From Cypionkella sp049896245 (GTDB lineage Bacteria; Pseudomonadota; Alphaproteobacteria; Rhodobacterales; Rhodobacteraceae), in NCBI RefSeq assembly GCF_049896245.1, contig NZ_JAFCTX010000017.1, forward strand, positions 1-64,000: a stretch of DNA of 64,000 nucleotides, written 5' to 3'. The notes beneath the pieces were generated by a model. The model saw only the letters and a program-made list of their open reading frames with translations, was not told the DNA's origin and did not search any database. Numbering within the stretch: position 1 is the first letter of the stretch; each line of letters starts with the position of its first letter. Positions 32,942 through 41,047 of this stretch are shown here, one piece after another. The translations under genes and the position numbers were made by a program.

Positions 32942-33748
32942 TTATCGGTCGATTTTTGCGCCCATCAGCGCGATGGCCTGCTGATAGACCTTGGCAGCGT
33001 TCCATTCTTTGATCACCGCGAAGTTCGGCTCGCCTTCCTGATAGCCCAGCCCCGGTTGCCAGCCCTTGCGGGCCAGGTAGTTGGCGGTGGTTGCCATCGC
33101 ATCGGTGAGGTTGGTCAGATCAATCCGGCCATCGCCATTGCCGTCCTGACCATATTGCAGCGCATTGCCGGGCAGGAACTGGGTATGGCCGAGCTCGCCA
33201 TGCTTGGCTCCGACAGATTTGGCGCTGATCGAGCCCTGATCGACCAGCAGCAGCGCGCCGATCAGATGCGGACGGAAGAAATCGGTGCGGCGACAGTCAA
33301 AGGTCAGCGTCGCAATGGCCGAGACGACATTGGTGTCGCCCATGAAATTGCCAAAGCCGGTTTCCATGCCGTGGATGGCAAGCAGAACACCCGCGGGCAC
33401 ACCATATTGTGCCTCCAGTCCCGCGTAAAAATCCGGGTTCTTCTTTTCACGCGCGCGACCCTGCGAGATGATTGCGTCGGCACCGCGCACCGACAGGAAC
33501 TTTTGCAGGGTGTATTTAAAGCTTTTCTGATTGCGATCAGCCGCGATGGTGGCCTTGGAATAACTTGCCCCGAGCAGTGCGTCGCGGCCTGCTTCGCCGA
33601 CGCCCTCGGCTTTGGCCTCTTGCGCCATATCGGCCTTCCACGCGTCAAACCCGGATGAGGTGTTGCCGCAGGTGGCAGACAAAGCAGGGGCGGTTAAAGT
33701 CAGCGAAAAAAGCAATGCGGTCAAAGATTTGGTCAACACGGTCTGCAT
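32942..33748 (-). CDS. Lytic murein transglycosylase (MltB type)
   Basis: The 268-residue protein has a signal peptide (SLTALLFSLTLTAPALSA) and no lipobox, unlike E. coli MltB. The catalytic Glu is in LAIHGMETGFGNFMGDTNV near residue 130; GHTQFLPGNALQYGQDGNGDG, NSTLTDAMATTANYL-like and GWQPGLGYQEG segments match SLT_2 domains. It cleaves peptidoglycan glycan strands with 1,6-anhydro product formation. It lies between two identical tRNA-Glu genes. Confidence 0.92.
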   Translation of the reverse strand: MQTVLTKSLTALLFSLTLTAPALSATCGNTSSGFDAWKADMAQEAKAEGVGEAGRDALLGASYSKATIAADRNQKSFKYTLQKFLSVRGADAIISQGRAREKKNPDFYAGLEAQYGVPAGVLLAIHGMETGFGNFMGDTNVVSAIATLTFDCRRTDFFRPHLIGALLLVDQGSISAKSVGAKHGELGHTQFLPGNALQYGQDGNGDGRIDLTNLTDAMATTANYLARKGWQPGLGYQEGEPNFAVIKEWNAAKVYQQAIALMGAKIDR

Positions 33749-33841
33749 CCAACAAGGAAAGATTATGGGCAGAATAGCCGGGCTGTCGCGCGGCGCAAGG
33801 GGGGCTGAAATTATTCAGCGATGTCAGAGTATTGGAGGAAG

Positions 33842-33916
33842 TGGCAGCCCGTAGGGGAGTCGAACCCCTCTTACCAGAATGAAAATCTGGTGTCCTAACC
33901 GATAGACGAACGGGCC
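33842..33916 (-). tRNA. tRNA-Glu (TTC), copy 2
   Basis: This copy has the same cloverleaf and the same 75 bases as copy 1, CCA encoded. It lies 53 bases after the recJ stop on the same strand and 93 bases before the transglycosylase start. Confidence 0.95.
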
Positions 33917-33969
33917 ACTATGGTGCGGCGGTGTTTAAGGGCAGATTTGGCGCTTCGCAAGAGGAAAAA

Positions 33970-35712
33970 TCAGGCTTTTGCCGCATCTTCCAGACGAAAT
34001 TGCACCTTTGTGCGGCCGCCCCATGTGTTCAGCTCTAGCCTGCCTGCCAGGTGAAAGCGTTGATGGCCGGGGTTTTCCAAAGCCGGGCCGAGATCGCTGT
34101 CAAAAGCGCCAAATGCGATGCCTTCGAGGCGGGCACCCATGCTGTCGCCGAAGCTGATTTTCAGGTGCTTTTCGCCGATGCGGCGGGTGGTGATGTTGGT
34201 GTCGGCGAAGGCAAAGCGCGGGGCGGGGGCAGAGGCGCCGAACGGGCCTGCGGACTCAATCTGCTCGACAAATCCGGGGGTTGCGGCGGTGGGCATCAGC
34301 AGACTGTCGATGCGCAGATCTTCGCGACCGCCCGCACCTGCGCCTTGTTTGGCGAGAAGTTCAGAAAGGCGCGCCATCGCGGCTTCGAGTTTGTCGCGCG
34401 CAACGGTGAGGCCTGCGGCCATCTTGTGGCCACCGCCTTTCAGCAGCAAACCTTCGGTGGTCAGGCGGTGAATAGCCGCACCCAGATCGACGCCGGTGAC
34501 GGAGCGGGCAGAGCCTTTGCCTTCGTTGCCATCAAAACCGATCACCACGGCGGGGCGGTGGCTGGCCTCTTTCAACCGTGCCGCGACAATGCCGACGACG
34601 CCGGGATGCCAGCCATCGCCTGCGGCCCAAACCAGCGGGCCATCCATACCGCGCATTTCGGCCTGGGAGAGGGCTTCTTCGCGGACACGGGCTTCGATAT
34701 CGCGGCGCTCGGTGTTCAGAAGGTCAAGCTTTTCGGCCAAAGCGGTTGCCTCGGAAGGGCTGTCTGTGGACAGCAGCCGCGCGCCGAGATCGGCTTGGCC
34801 GATGCGGCCGCCCGCGTTGACACGGGGGCCGAGCAGGAAACCCAGCGCATAGGGGGTGGGGGCTTGGTCCATGCGGGCGATGTCGGCGAGGGCGCGCAGG
34901 CCCGCGCGTTCGCGGCGTGCCATCACTTTCAGACCTTGGCGCACGAAGGCGCGGTTGACGCCGATCAAGGGCGCGACATCGGCGACGGTGGCGAGCGCGA
35001 CCAGATCGAGAAGTGCCATCAGATCCGGGCCTTGGGTGCTATCCGCGCGGAGTTGGCGATTGGCTTCCACCAGCATCAGGAACACCACGGAAGCGGCACA
35101 GAGATGCCCGAGATCGCCGTCTTCGTCTTGGCGGTTCGGGTTCACCACAGCATAGGCGGCGGGCAGGGTTTCGGTGCCCAAGTGGTGATCCAAGACCACC
35201 ACATCACATTGGGCGGCGGCGATGGGATCGAAGCTGAGCGTGCCGCAATCGACGCAAAGGATCAGGTCGTGGTTGCTGCCGAGTTCGGCCATGGCGGGGA
35301 CGTTGGGGCCGTAGCCTTCGTCGATGCGGTCGGGGATATAGAGCGTGGCTTGAGTGTTCATGGCGCGCAGCCAGATGATCAGCAAAGCGGCAGAGGAGCC
35401 GCCATCTACGTCATAATCGGCAAATATTGCAATGCGTTGGCGGGTTTTGACGGCAAGGAGGAAACGCGCGGCGGCGCGTGCCATGTCACGCAGTTTCAGC
35501 GGATCGGGCAGCAGATCGCGCAGTTGCGGCGCAAGGAAGGCGGGGGCGTCTTGCGGGGTGACACCGCGGGCTACGAGCGTGGCGCAGAGGGCGAGGGGGA
35601 GGCGGGTGATCTGCGCCATCGCCTCGGCCAGACGCTCGGCCTCATCGCCGGGGCCGATCCAGCGGCGCTGGGTGAGCGAGTGTTCGACGGAGAGGAAGGC
35701 GCGCGCTGTCAT
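33970..35712 (-). CDS. recJ: Single-stranded-DNA exonuclease RecJ
   Basis: A 580-residue 5'-3' ssDNA exonuclease of RecFOR recombination and base-excision repair. Motifs of the DHH superfamily are present: IFADYDVDGGSSAALLI (motif I), LCVDCGTLS (II), VVLDHHLGTE (III), LGPRVNAGGRIG (IV), then DHHA1 with KGGGHKMAAGLTV. ATG 35712 (MTARAFLSVEHSL) starts where homologues do. The gene follows glpX with a short gap. Confidence 0.95.
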   Translation of the reverse strand: MTARAFLSVEHSLTQRRWIGPGDEAERLAEAMAQITRLPLALCATLVARGVTPQDAPAFLAPQLRDLLPDPLKLRDMARAAARFLLAVKTRQRIAIFADYDVDGGSSAALLIIWLRAMNTQATLYIPDRIDEGYGPNVPAMAELGSNHDLILCVDCGTLSFDPIAAAQCDVVVLDHHLGTETLPAAYAVVNPNRQDEDGDLGHLCAASVVFLMLVEANRQLRADSTQGPDLMALLDLVALATVADVAPLIGVNRAFVRQGLKVMARRERAGLRALADIARMDQAPTPYALGFLLGPRVNAGGRIGQADLGARLLSTDSPSEATALAEKLDLLNTERRDIEARVREEALSQAEMRGMDGPLVWAAGDGWHPGVVGIVAARLKEASHRPAVVIGFDGNEGKGSARSVTGVDLGAAIHRLTTEGLLLKGGGHKMAAGLTVARDKLEAAMARLSELLAKQGAGAGGREDLRIDSLLMPTAATPGFVEQIESAGPFGASAPAPRFAFADTNITTRRIGEKHLKISFGDSMGARLEGIAFGAFDSDLGPALENPGHQRFHLAGRLELNTWGGRTKVQFRLEDAAKA

Positions 35713-35801
35713 GGGTTGGGTGTGCCTGACAGCGCGGCCCGGAGCAAGGCGGAATTTGAGAAATTCCGGCACGATTTCCGTATCGGAAATCGGTTGCGCC
35801 C

Positions 35802-36767
35802 TTATTTCATTGGGCTTTTATAGAGCATCCGGCGCACCGACCCGGTTTTGGAGCGCATCAGAATGGTCTCGGTGGTGACCCATCCGGGTTCAATCTTAAT
35901 GCCTTGCAGGATCGAGCCTTGGGTGACGCCGGTGGCTGCGAAGATCACATCAGCGGTGACCATTTCGTCGCGGGTGTAGATGCGGTTCAGATCGGTGATG
36001 CCCGCCTTGTAGGCGCGGGCTTTTTCTTCGTCATTGCGGAACAGCAGCTTGCCATAAATCTGACCGCCCATGCATTTCAGCGCCGATGCCGCGAGCACGC
36101 CTTCGGGTGCGCCGCCCGAGCCCATGTACATATCAATGCCGGTGATTTCGCTTTCGGCGCAATGGATGACGCCTGCCACGTCGCCATCGGTGATCAGGCG
36201 GATCGCGGCGCCGGTGGAGCGGACTTCGGCGATCAAAGCCTCGTGCCGGGGGCGCTCCAGGATACAGACGGTGATCTCGTCAGCGGCCACCCCTTTGGCG
36301 CGGGCGAGGGCGCGGACGCGGGCGGCGGGGGGCATGTCGAGGGTGACGGTGTCAGGCGCGTAGCCGGGGCCGATGGCAAGTTTTTCCATGTAGACATCGG
36401 GGGCGTGCAGCAGGGTGCCGCGCGGGGCCATGGCGATCACGGTGAGGGCGTTCGGCATGTCTTTGGCGGTCAGCGTGGTGCCTTCCAGCGGATCGAGCGC
36501 GATATCCACTGCCGGACCGTTTCCAGTGCCGACTTCTTCACCGATATACAGCATCGGGGCTTCGTCGCGTTCGCCTTCGCCGATCACCACCACGCCCGCA
36601 ATATCCAGCATATTCAACTGGTCGCGCATGGCGTTGACCGCCGCCTGATCTGCGGCTTTCTCATCGCCGCGCCCGATCAGTTTGGCCGAGGCGAGGGCTG
36701 CGGCCTCGGACACGCGGGCGAGGCCGAGGGAAAGCAGGCGGTCTTGGAATTCGGTGACGTCGGCCAT
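35802..36767 (-). CDS. glpX: Class II fructose-1,6-bisphosphatase GlpX
   Basis: A 321-residue Mn-dependent phosphatase of gluconeogenesis and, in photosynthetic relatives, the Calvin cycle. Motifs: KLIGRGDEKAADQAAVNAMR, VVIGEGERDEAPMLYIGE (metal Glu/Asp) and VDIALDPLEGTTLTA (active-site DPLEGT), GSGGAPEGVLAASALK. Length is typical. AAGGA precedes the ATG. Co-oriented with hom upstream and recJ downstream, a common Rhodobacteraceae arrangement. Confidence 0.96.
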   Translation of the reverse strand: MADVTEFQDRLLSLGLARVSEAAALASAKLIGRGDEKAADQAAVNAMRDQLNMLDIAGVVVIGEGERDEAPMLYIGEEVGTGNGPAVDIALDPLEGTTLTAKDMPNALTVIAMAPRGTLLHAPDVYMEKLAIGPGYAPDTVTLDMPPAARVRALARAKGVAADEITVCILERPRHEALIAEVRSTGAAIRLITDGDVAGVIHCAESEITGIDMYMGSGGAPEGVLAASALKCMGGQIYGKLLFRNDEEKARAYKAGITDLNRIYTRDEMVTADVIFAATGVTQGSILQGIKIEPGWVTTETILMRSKTGSVRRMLYKSPMK

Positions 36768-36968
36768 GGGGAATCCTTGCGGTAAAATGGGGTTTTGTTT
36801 CGTCTAGCCGGGGCGGGGCGAGGCGGCAAGGATGGTGGCGCTAACAGTTTGAGGACGCTGAGGTAATCCGCCGAGTTGCAATGTTTTAGGGCGTATTGCC
36901 GCTGTGCTTAGGCTGCGCTGACGGACGCAGGGCGAGGCTTGCGTTCATCAAGGCATTGCGAATCGCGG

Positions 36969-38258
36969 TTAAACTTCCTCGATCCGCAACGCGACGGGTG
37001 CTCCGACCATCACGCCGGTGTTTGCAAATCGCCCGGTGGCGTGGTCGATATCGGCGCGGGTGGCTTTGTGGGTGACGATCAGCACGGTGGCTTTGTCGCC
37101 CTCGTGGTCATATTGGCGCATCTGGTCAATCGAGACGCCTGCCTCGCCCAGACAGGTGGCGATTTTCGCCAATGCGCCGGGTTTATCCAGCAGGGTCATG
37201 CGCAGGTAATAGCTGGCGGGGGTCGCGGATTGGGCGGCTTGCGGGGCGGCGAGGGTGCTGGCGGGTTGGCCGAAGGTGGGCAGACGCAATCCGCGCGCGA
37301 TGTCGAGCACGTCGGACATCACGGCGCTTGCGGTGGGGCCCATGCCTGCGCCGGGGCCGCGCAGCACGATCTGGCCGACGGAATCGCCTTCCAGCACCAC
37401 CATATTGGTGCCGCCTTGCAACTGGCCAAGCGGGCTGTCGGCGGGGACGAGGCAAGGGGTCATGCGTTGCTCTAGCCCGCGCCCGGTCATTTGCGCGACA
37501 CCCAGCAGTTTAATGCGGTAGCCCATGTCGGCGGCAAGTTTGATGTCGTCGATCGAGATCGCACCGATGCCTTCGAGTTCCACCGCGTCAAAGCTGACTT
37601 GGGTGCCGAAGGCGATGGCGGCGAGCAGGGCCAGTTTATGGCCCGCGTCGATGCCGCCGACGTCGAGGTTTGGGTCGGCCTCAAGGTAGCCGAGTTGTTG
37701 GGCGGCGTCGAAGACTTCGGCGTAGGTGAGGCCTTCGTTCTGCATCCGGGTCAGGATGTAGTTGCACGAGCCGTTCATCACGCCCATCACGCGTTTGATT
37801 TGGTTGGCGGCGAGGCCCTCGGTCAGCGCCTTGATCACCGGGATGCCACCTGCGACAGCGGCTTCAAAGCGGATGACGCGGCCTGCGGACTCTGCCGCGA
37901 GGGCGAGGGCTTGGCCGTGATGGGCGAGCAGGGCTTTGTTGGCGGTCACCACATCTTTTCCGCTCGCGATGGCGGCTTCAGTGGCCAGTTTGGCGGGGCC
38001 TTCGTGGCCGCCCATCACCTCGACAAACACATCGACATCGTCGCGTTGAGCGAGAGCTATGGGGTCGGTTTCCCAAGCGCAGGCGGACAGATCCGCGTCG
38101 CGGTTCTTGGATTTATCGCGGGCGGAGACGGCGGTGATCTGTATGGCGCGTCCGGTGCGTTTGGCGATCAGATCGGCGTGCTGTTGCACGATCTTCACCA
38201 CACCAATGCCCACGGTGCCAAGACCAGCGAGACCAATGCGCAGCGGTTTGGCAGACAT
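36969..38258 (-). CDS. hom: Homoserine dehydrogenase
   Basis: The 429-residue enzyme reduces aspartate semialdehyde to homoserine for Thr/Met synthesis. The NAD(P) Rossmann fold starts GLAGLGTVGIGVVKI; TANKALLAHHGQALA, FEAAVAGGIPVIKAL and MNGSCNYILTRMQNEGLTY are the conserved catalytic and substrate motifs. The C-terminal ACT domain (YYLRMTLLDKPGALAKIA) confers feedback inhibition. A 200-base spacer without evident features separates it from glpX. Confidence 0.96.
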   Translation of the reverse strand: MSAKPLRIGLAGLGTVGIGVVKIVQQHADLIAKRTGRAIQITAVSARDKSKNRDADLSACAWETDPIALAQRDDVDVFVEVMGGHEGPAKLATEAAIASGKDVVTANKALLAHHGQALALAAESAGRVIRFEAAVAGGIPVIKALTEGLAANQIKRVMGVMNGSCNYILTRMQNEGLTYAEVFDAAQQLGYLEADPNLDVGGIDAGHKLALLAAIAFGTQVSFDAVELEGIGAISIDDIKLAADMGYRIKLLGVAQMTGRGLEQRMTPCLVPADSPLGQLQGGTNMVVLEGDSVGQIVLRGPGAGMGPTASAVMSDVLDIARGLRLPTFGQPASTLAAPQAAQSATPASYYLRMTLLDKPGALAKIATCLGEAGVSIDQMRQYDHEGDKATVLIVTHKATRADIDHATGRFANTGVMVGAPVALRIEEV

Positions 38259-38327
38259 GAGGGGACTCCGTTTCAGATTGCTTGCGCCGGGTGTTAGCCG
38301 ATGGCGGGCCGGGGCGCAACGCGGGCG

Positions 38328-38561
38328 TTATTGGCTCGCGGCTTCGGCGCGCAAAGCGGCGGCGCGGGCGTTCAGGGTGGCAACCGGGCCTGCCAGCGGA
38401 TCGGCGGGCGTGGTCTGATTGATGCCAGAGATCAGTTGGTCAGTGGGCAGCAAGCCGGGCGTGGGCAGATTGGTTCGCGCACCTGAATCCACTTCGGGGA
38501 ATTGGGCACAGGCGGAAACACTGAGAAGCAGGAGAAGGGCGCGCATCATGTTTGACAGCAT
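38328..38561 (-). CDS. Small lipoprotein
   Basis: A 77-residue protein with a short lipoprotein signal (MRALLLLLSVSACAQFP; lipobox SVSAC). The mature part is Pro/Thr/Ala rich and likely unstructured. Start is uncertain among three Met codons (38561, 38549, 38546); none has a clear ribosome-binding site. It lies upstream of hom on the same strand. No family is recognised. Confidence 0.6.
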   Translation of the reverse strand: MLSNMMRALLLLLSVSACAQFPEVDSGARTNLPTPGLLPTDQLISGINQTTPADPLAGPVATLNARAAALRAEAASQ

Positions 38562-38895
38562 AACGTGCGCGGCGCGCAGGTTCAATGCGCGGGTTTTGCG
38601 CGCGGGTTTTGTGGCGATGGCGGTATTGACCTGATCCGATGCCATGCTTTTGACCACAGAAACGTCTTCCCAGCGGGGAATGACTTGTGGTTTGGGTGCA
38701 TTTTGGTGCGGTATTCCACAACATGTTGTGGTGTGACGGCCTATGTGGCGCAGTGGCAAGATGCGGCCTGGGTGTTGGCAGGTGTGCAAAAAGCTGCAAG
38801 CCGCCCCGGACTTGATCCGGGGCCTTTTGCTGGCTATGCGGAAAAGAGGCCCCGGATCACGTCCGGGGCGACATAGGTTGTGGTGCCGCGCGTCG
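38562..38895. other. Intergenic region with a long inverted repeat
   Basis: No gene is supported here. The main feature is an inverted repeat, GCCCCGGACTTGATCCGGGG (38803-38822, plus CCT) with AGGCCCCGGATCACGTCCGG (38847-38866, plus GGC). This unit recurs in many alphaproteobacterial spacers and can terminate transcription from the pirin gene on the minus strand. Confidence 0.55.
38803..38869. repeat. CCCCGGA-type inverted repeat
   Basis: Arms of 23 bases at 38803-38825 and 38847-38869 pair with few mismatches around a 21-base loop. It lies 26 bases beyond the pirin stop, in terminator position. Confidence 0.75.
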
Positions 38896-39807
38896 CTAAT
38901 GCGCGGGTTTGATAAAGGTGCCGTTGCGCAACTCGGTCATGGCTTGTTGCAGCTCGGCTTGGGTGTTCATTACGATGGGGCCGTGCCATGCCACGGGTTC
39001 CTGGATCGGCGCACCTGACACCAGCAGAAAGCGGATGCCGTTGGGGCCGGCTTGCACGGTGATTTCATCACCCTTCCCGAACTCGATCAGGGTGCGGTTG
39101 CCGGAGAGGTCGCGGATATTAAGCTCCTCGCCTTTGTATTCCTTTTCCAGCAGTACACCGCGCGGGTTAGAGCTGTCGGCGAATTTTCCAGCACCTTCAA
39201 AGATATAGGCGAAGGCGTGGCGGCGGGTGTCGATTTTGAAAGTCTTTTTCTTTTCTGGTGGAACGTAAACGTCAAGGTATTGCGGATCGGCGGCGATGCC
39301 ATCGACCGGGCCGGTTTTGCCCCAGAACGACCCCACGATCACCTTCACGATAGAGCCGTCATCATCCATGATTTCCGGGATTTCGTTGGATTTTACATCC
39401 TGGTAGCGCGGTGGGGTCATCTTGAGGGCTTTGGGCAGGTTGGCCCAAAGTTGGAAACCGTGCATCTGGCCCGATGCGTTGCCTTTCGGCATTTCCTGAT
39501 GCAGGATGCCGGAACCAGCGGTCATCCATTGCACATCGCCGCCTTTCAGCGTGCCGCGATTGCCGAGGCTGTCGCCATGATCCACTGCGCCCGCGAGGAC
39601 ATAGGTGATGGTTTCAATGCCGCGATGCGGGTGCCACGGAAAACCCGCCATGTAGTCACGCGGGGTCTCACCACGGAAATCATCGAACAGCAGGAAGGGG
39701 TCGAATTGGGTTGGATCGCCAAAGCCGAAAGCGCGGTGCAGATGCACGCCTGCACCTTCAATATGCGGCTGGGCGGTGGATTGGCTGAGAACGGGGCGGA
39801 GGGACAT
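38896..39807 (-). CDS. Pirin family protein
   Basis: A 303-residue bicupin. The N-terminal cupin has the pirin signature FDDFRG..GFPWHPHRGIETITYVL with metal ligands His, His, His and Glu (HPHRG, HQEMP). The C-terminal cupin starts near DVYVPPEKKKTFKID. Bacterial pirins such as YhaK/YhhW act as quercetinase-like or redox-linked proteins. YhaK belongs to the same E. coli regulon as yqjF/yqjG, whose counterparts lie at 28.6-30.8 kb. Start MSLRPVLSQ at 39807 has GGAGGG upstream. Confidence 0.93.
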   Translation of the reverse strand: MSLRPVLSQSTAQPHIEGAGVHLHRAFGFGDPTQFDPFLLFDDFRGETPRDYMAGFPWHPHRGIETITYVLAGAVDHGDSLGNRGTLKGGDVQWMTAGSGILHQEMPKGNASGQMHGFQLWANLPKALKMTPPRYQDVKSNEIPEIMDDDGSIVKVIVGSFWGKTGPVDGIAADPQYLDVYVPPEKKKTFKIDTRRHAFAYIFEGAGKFADSSNPRGVLLEKEYKGEELNIRDLSGNRTLIEFGKGDEITVQAGPNGIRFLLVSGAPIQEPVAWHGPIVMNTQAELQQAMTELRNGTFIKPAH

Positions 39808-39942
39808 GCAAGGCTCCTTTGATTGCGTTGTCCCTAAGGTAGGTCTGGTGCGTATTTGCAGCAAGGCGTGAATGTATAGGTCTTATGTGCAGATTTGCGC
39901 GGGACGCTGATTTGATCGGGCTTGGGTGATCGGGATCGGCGA

Positions 39943-40503
39943 TCAGGAGCAGGTTACACCCGTCATGCACAGCTTGGGGATGAAGCGCGGACGTGTCACC
40001 ACGAATTGCTTCAGCACTTCATCATTCATGCCAACGTCGAAAGCGGGATGATAGCTGACTTCGGTTTCCACGATGGTCACGCGGTCGCCATCGGCCATCT
40101 TGGGGATGCGGTAGGCGTAGTTGGCGATTGTCGCGGTGGTCAGTTGCAGCATCGCGCCATCGGGCGAGCGCGACCAGTCGACCTCAAATCGTGCGTTGGC
40201 TTGCGACCATGTCACCTCGGTAACGCGGATTTTCACGGTTTGATCGCTGTCGATCAGGAAGCGCATCAGATCGCGCATCCCCGTGACGTAGTTGGCGGGC
40301 AGGGTGACCATCTCACGCGAGATCATGTCCGAGATGGTATAGGCGGCCTTTTGCGCGGTGTTCACCGAGCGGAAGGCGTCCCAATAGACGAACAGCGCGA
40401 GGTAGGACCAAAGCATGAAGGGCAGCACGATGATGGCCTCGGCCATCAGCACGCCGCTTTCATCGCGGCCAAAACGGCGGAACATGTTGCGAAGCGATTT
40501 CAT
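39943..40503 (-). CDS. TadE-like pseudopilin, membrane-anchored
   Basis: The 186-residue protein has a short basic N-terminus and the TadE-type segment RDESGVLMAEAIIVLPFMLW followed by a hydrophobic helix; the Glu at +5-like position (AEA) is typical. The rest is periplasmic and ends with two Cys (PKLCMTGVTCS). It is the last gene of a four-gene Tad-like minus-strand set, 10 bases after the preceding TadE-like gene. Confidence 0.82.
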   Translation of the reverse strand: MKSLRNMFRRFGRDESGVLMAEAIIVLPFMLWSYLALFVYWDAFRSVNTAQKAAYTISDMISREMVTLPANYVTGMRDLMRFLIDSDQTVKIRVTEVTWSQANARFEVDWSRSPDGAMLQLTTATIANYAYRIPKMADGDRVTIVETEVSYHPAFDVGMNDEVLKQFVVTRPRFIPKLCMTGVTCS

Positions 40504-40513
40504 GGTGTTCCCC

Positions 40514-41047
40514 TTAACTCGGTTCTACCGCAAAGGCCGAAGTCGAAATCACGCCATAGCCGCCGTGACCGTCTTTCGGCAGGCCAAGGCCGATACCGGT
40601 GGTGGGAAACAGCGCGTCCTGCACAACGCAGACCCGGATCAACATGAGGTCATTCTGCTGGCCGATTTGCAGCGCAGTGACGGGCTGGATTTCTTCGGAG
40701 CGGTCGATGCAGGCGACACCCGTGGTGGGCAGTGCCCAGTTTGCGGTGCTGATCCGGGTCATCTCGATGGTGATGTTGGCCTGACAATCCTTGAAGATCA
40801 CCGTGCGCGTGCAAATCTCTTTTTTCAGCAGTGCCGCATCTGGCAGGGTGTAATGACCCAAGCGCAGTTCTCGCATCGTCATATCGACGGATTGTTCCAG
40901 CATGATCGAGCGGATCATCAGCAGACCGCTTTCAAACGAGGCCATGAAGATGGTGAGCAGCAGTGGCACCGCGAGGACAAATTCCATCGCGGCGGTGCCG
41001 TCCTCGCGCCGGAACGCGCAGGTCAGGCGTTTGAACCAGCGGATCAT
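40514..41047 (-). CDS. TadE-like pseudopilin, second paralogue
   Basis: A 177-residue protein starting MIRWFKRLTCAFRREDGTAA, then MEFVLAVPLLLTIFMASFES as the TadE helix. Periplasmic cysteines at KEICTRT, KDCQAN, VACIDR and RVCVVQ could form disulfides. Its ATG overlaps the vWA gene stop by ATGA, so they are co-translated. Its family is TadE/TadF-like; it is not a flp pilin, having a long globular part. Confidence 0.82.
   Translation of the reverse strand: MIRWFKRLTCAFRREDGTAAMEFVLAVPLLLTIFMASFESGLLMIRSIMLEQSVDMTMRELRLGHYTLPDAALLKKEICTRTVIFKDCQANITIEMTRISTANWALPTTGVACIDRSEEIQPVTALQIGQQNDLMLIRVCVVQDALFPTTGIGLGLPKDGHGGYGVISTSAFAVEPS

Noticed and set aside
34051..35823. 590-codon plus-strand frame opposite recJ
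   Set aside because: All RecJ motifs are on the minus strand; the plus frame is a shadow.
38562..38789. N-terminal extension of the small lipoprotein
   Set aside because: It would place 76 unrelated residues before the lipoprotein signal, which would then not function.
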